From F1-60-MAGs149 sp037133215 (lineage in GTDB: Bacteria; Actinomycetota; Thermoleophilia; Gaiellales; F1-60-MAGs149), in assembly GCA_037133215.1 (NCBI GenBank), contig JBAXOM010000008.1, forward strand, positions 1 to 31,803: 31,803 bases of DNA, in the 5' to 3' direction. The number at the start of each line of letters is the position of its first letter. The first letter of the stretch is position 1. A program made the translations under genes and the position numbers. Below the pieces are notes generated by a model, which saw only the letters and a list, made by a program, of their open reading frames with translations, searched no databases and was not told the DNA's origin. This document shows, in pieces, positions 30,877-31,803 of the stretch.

Positions 30877-30937
30877 ACGTTTGTCATGCCATCGGGGGAA
30901 GGAAGGACGTGCAATCGCGTCCGCGAACTTCCCCGTT

Positions 30938-31803
30938 ATGCAGGATCCGCGCATCAGCGATTTTCTCGAGGCATTGCAGCTCGAGCGGGATGCCTCGCCG
31001 CATACGATCACGGCCTACCGCACGGATCTGGCCGACCTTCAGGTCTTTCTGACCGCAAACAACTTGGATCTCGACGCGGTCACGGGTGTCGATCTCGAGC
31101 CCTATTCGTTGGCCTTGCAGGAACGTGGCCTGGCACCGGCCACCGTCCGCCGCCGACTGGCAGCAGCACGCTCGCTGCTGCGACACCGCACGCGTGAGGG
31201 TGCCCGTACGGCCGGAGTGCGCGATGTGCCGCTGCCTCGCGCGCCACAGGCTCCACCGCATGCACTAACGAGCGAGCAGACGATCGCGCTAGTCGAGCAC
31301 CCTGACAACACGCCGCTCGGTCTTCGCGACCGCGCCGTCCTCGAGCTCCTCTACGGCGCGGGGCTGCGCGTCTCGGAACTCTGCGGCCTGCGCCCCGGTG
31401 ACCTCGATGGAGAACTCGGTCTTGTTCGCGTGCTCGGCAAAGGTGGGCGCGAGCGCGTCGTGCCGTGCGGCGGACAGGCCGTGCGTGCGGTCGAGCGCTA
31501 CCTCGCTCGCAGTCGGACCCATCTCGGCGCGCGACAAGACGTCGACGCCTTGATCGTCAACAATCGCGGTGGTCGCATCACCCGCCGCGGCGTCTTTCTG
31601 ATCGTCCGCCGTCATGCCGAACCGCTGGGTCTACCGGAGTGGGTTGGCCCGCATGCGCTGCGCCACGCCTTCGCGACCCACCTCGTCGAGGGTGGCTGCG
31701 ATCTGCGCACCGTCCAGGAGCTGCTTGGGCATCAACGCATCGCGACGACTGCGATCTACACGCACGTCGCAGGTACGCATCTGCGTGACACATTCTTGGC
31801 TGC
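30938..31803 (+). CDS. xerD: tyrosine recombinase XerC/XerD (3' end cut by window)
   Basis: Site-specific recombinase resolving chromosome dimers at dif. 288 codons are visible before the right edge; the stop is outside. N-terminal SAM-like core-binding domain (DFLEALQLERDASPHTITAYRTDL) and catalytic domain with the full set: R144 (AGLRVSEL), K168 (GKGGRERVVP), H239 and R242 (HALRHAFATH), H265 (LLGH) and nucleophile Y274 (IYTHV). ATG 30938 is chosen because it opens on the usual MxDxxISDFL-type start. XerC versus XerD cannot be settled; position after pyrG-ald resembles actinobacterial xerD. No phage genes or att-like repeats are adjacent, so it is the housekeeping type. Confidence 0.92.
   Translation, partial: MQDPRISDFLEALQLERDASPHTITAYRTDLADLQVFLTANNLDLDAVTGVDLEPYSLALQERGLAPATVRRRLAAARSLLRHRTREGARTAGVRDVPLPRAPQAPPHALTSEQTIALVEHPDNTPLGLRDRAVLELLYGAGLRVSELCGLRPGDLDGELGLVRVLGKGGRERVVPCGGQAVRAVERYLARSRTHLGARQDVDALIVNNRGGRITRRGVFLIVRRHAEPLGLPEWVGPHALRHAFATHLVEGGCDLRTVQELLGHQRIATTAIYTHVAGTHLRDTFLA

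Noticed and set aside
30834..31803. Palindrome plus tyrosine recombinase as an integrated mobile element or attachment site
   Set aside because: The recombinase looks like housekeeping XerC/D, the palindrome family occurs elsewhere without any recombinase, and no phage, plasmid or tRNA gene is adjacent.

Overview
The window is a GC-rich, gene-dense stretch of a bacterial chromosome made almost entirely of core housekeeping genes. The gene content and order (alaS-ruvX-mltG-aroE ... aroC-aroKB ... aroQ-M24 peptidase-efp-accB-accC-nusB-ispA-tlyA-nadK-recN-pyrG-ald-xerD), the TAnnnT-type -10 boxes placed just in front of start codons, and the frequent GTG starts point to an actinomycetote, probably a deep branch such as Thermoleophilia. 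That placement is inferred from synteny and style; there is no rRNA or marker tree here.

Layout. Bases 1-2526 hold a large minus-strand secreted protein that runs off the left edge: signal peptide, seven delta-60 repeats, six NHL-like repeats, then a fibronectin III-like domain. Bases 2527-2819 are intergenic and carry an inverted pair of palindromic repeats. From 2820 the plus strand carries alaS, ruvX, mltG, aroE and a short prepilin peptidase, then an unrecognised 99-aa gene. A minus-strand FTR1-type iron permease operon follows, with a promoter and dyad operator that can be read in the sequence. Next come aroC and a fused aroK-aroB. A minus-strand two-component system sits between aroKB and aroQ. 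Then aroQ and an M24 peptidase, a second inverted pair of the same palindromes, efp, the accB-like fusion and accC, nusB, a small XseB-like gene, ispA, tlyA, nadK, recN, a cyclase-family gene, pyrG, an M20 peptidase and ald. A solo copy of the palindrome precedes xerC/D, which runs off the right edge.

Function. Five shikimate steps are encoded (AroB, AroQ, AroE, AroK, AroC); EPSP synthase and DAHP synthase are absent. accB and accC supply the biotin carrier and biotin carboxylase of an acyl-CoA carboxylase. The ispA-tlyA-nadK-recN block is tightly coupled, with 2-35 bp gaps or overlaps.

Most unusual points: (1) the protein in the accB position is a three-part fusion whose OadA/PycB-like carboxyltransferase domain has lost all four expected metal-ligand residues, so it looks like a pseudoenzyme fused to a complete BCCP; (2) a family of about 43-nt palindromes occurs as two inverted pairs with nearly identical geometry plus one almost perfect solo copy; (3) at least eight genes have a TAnnnT box 6-10 nt before the start codon, suggesting leaderless or near-leaderless mRNAs; (4) the iron permease promoter has a TTAGGT-CT-ACCTAA dyad between -35 and -10. 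I found no rRNA, tRNA, CRISPR array, transposase gene or phage gene.
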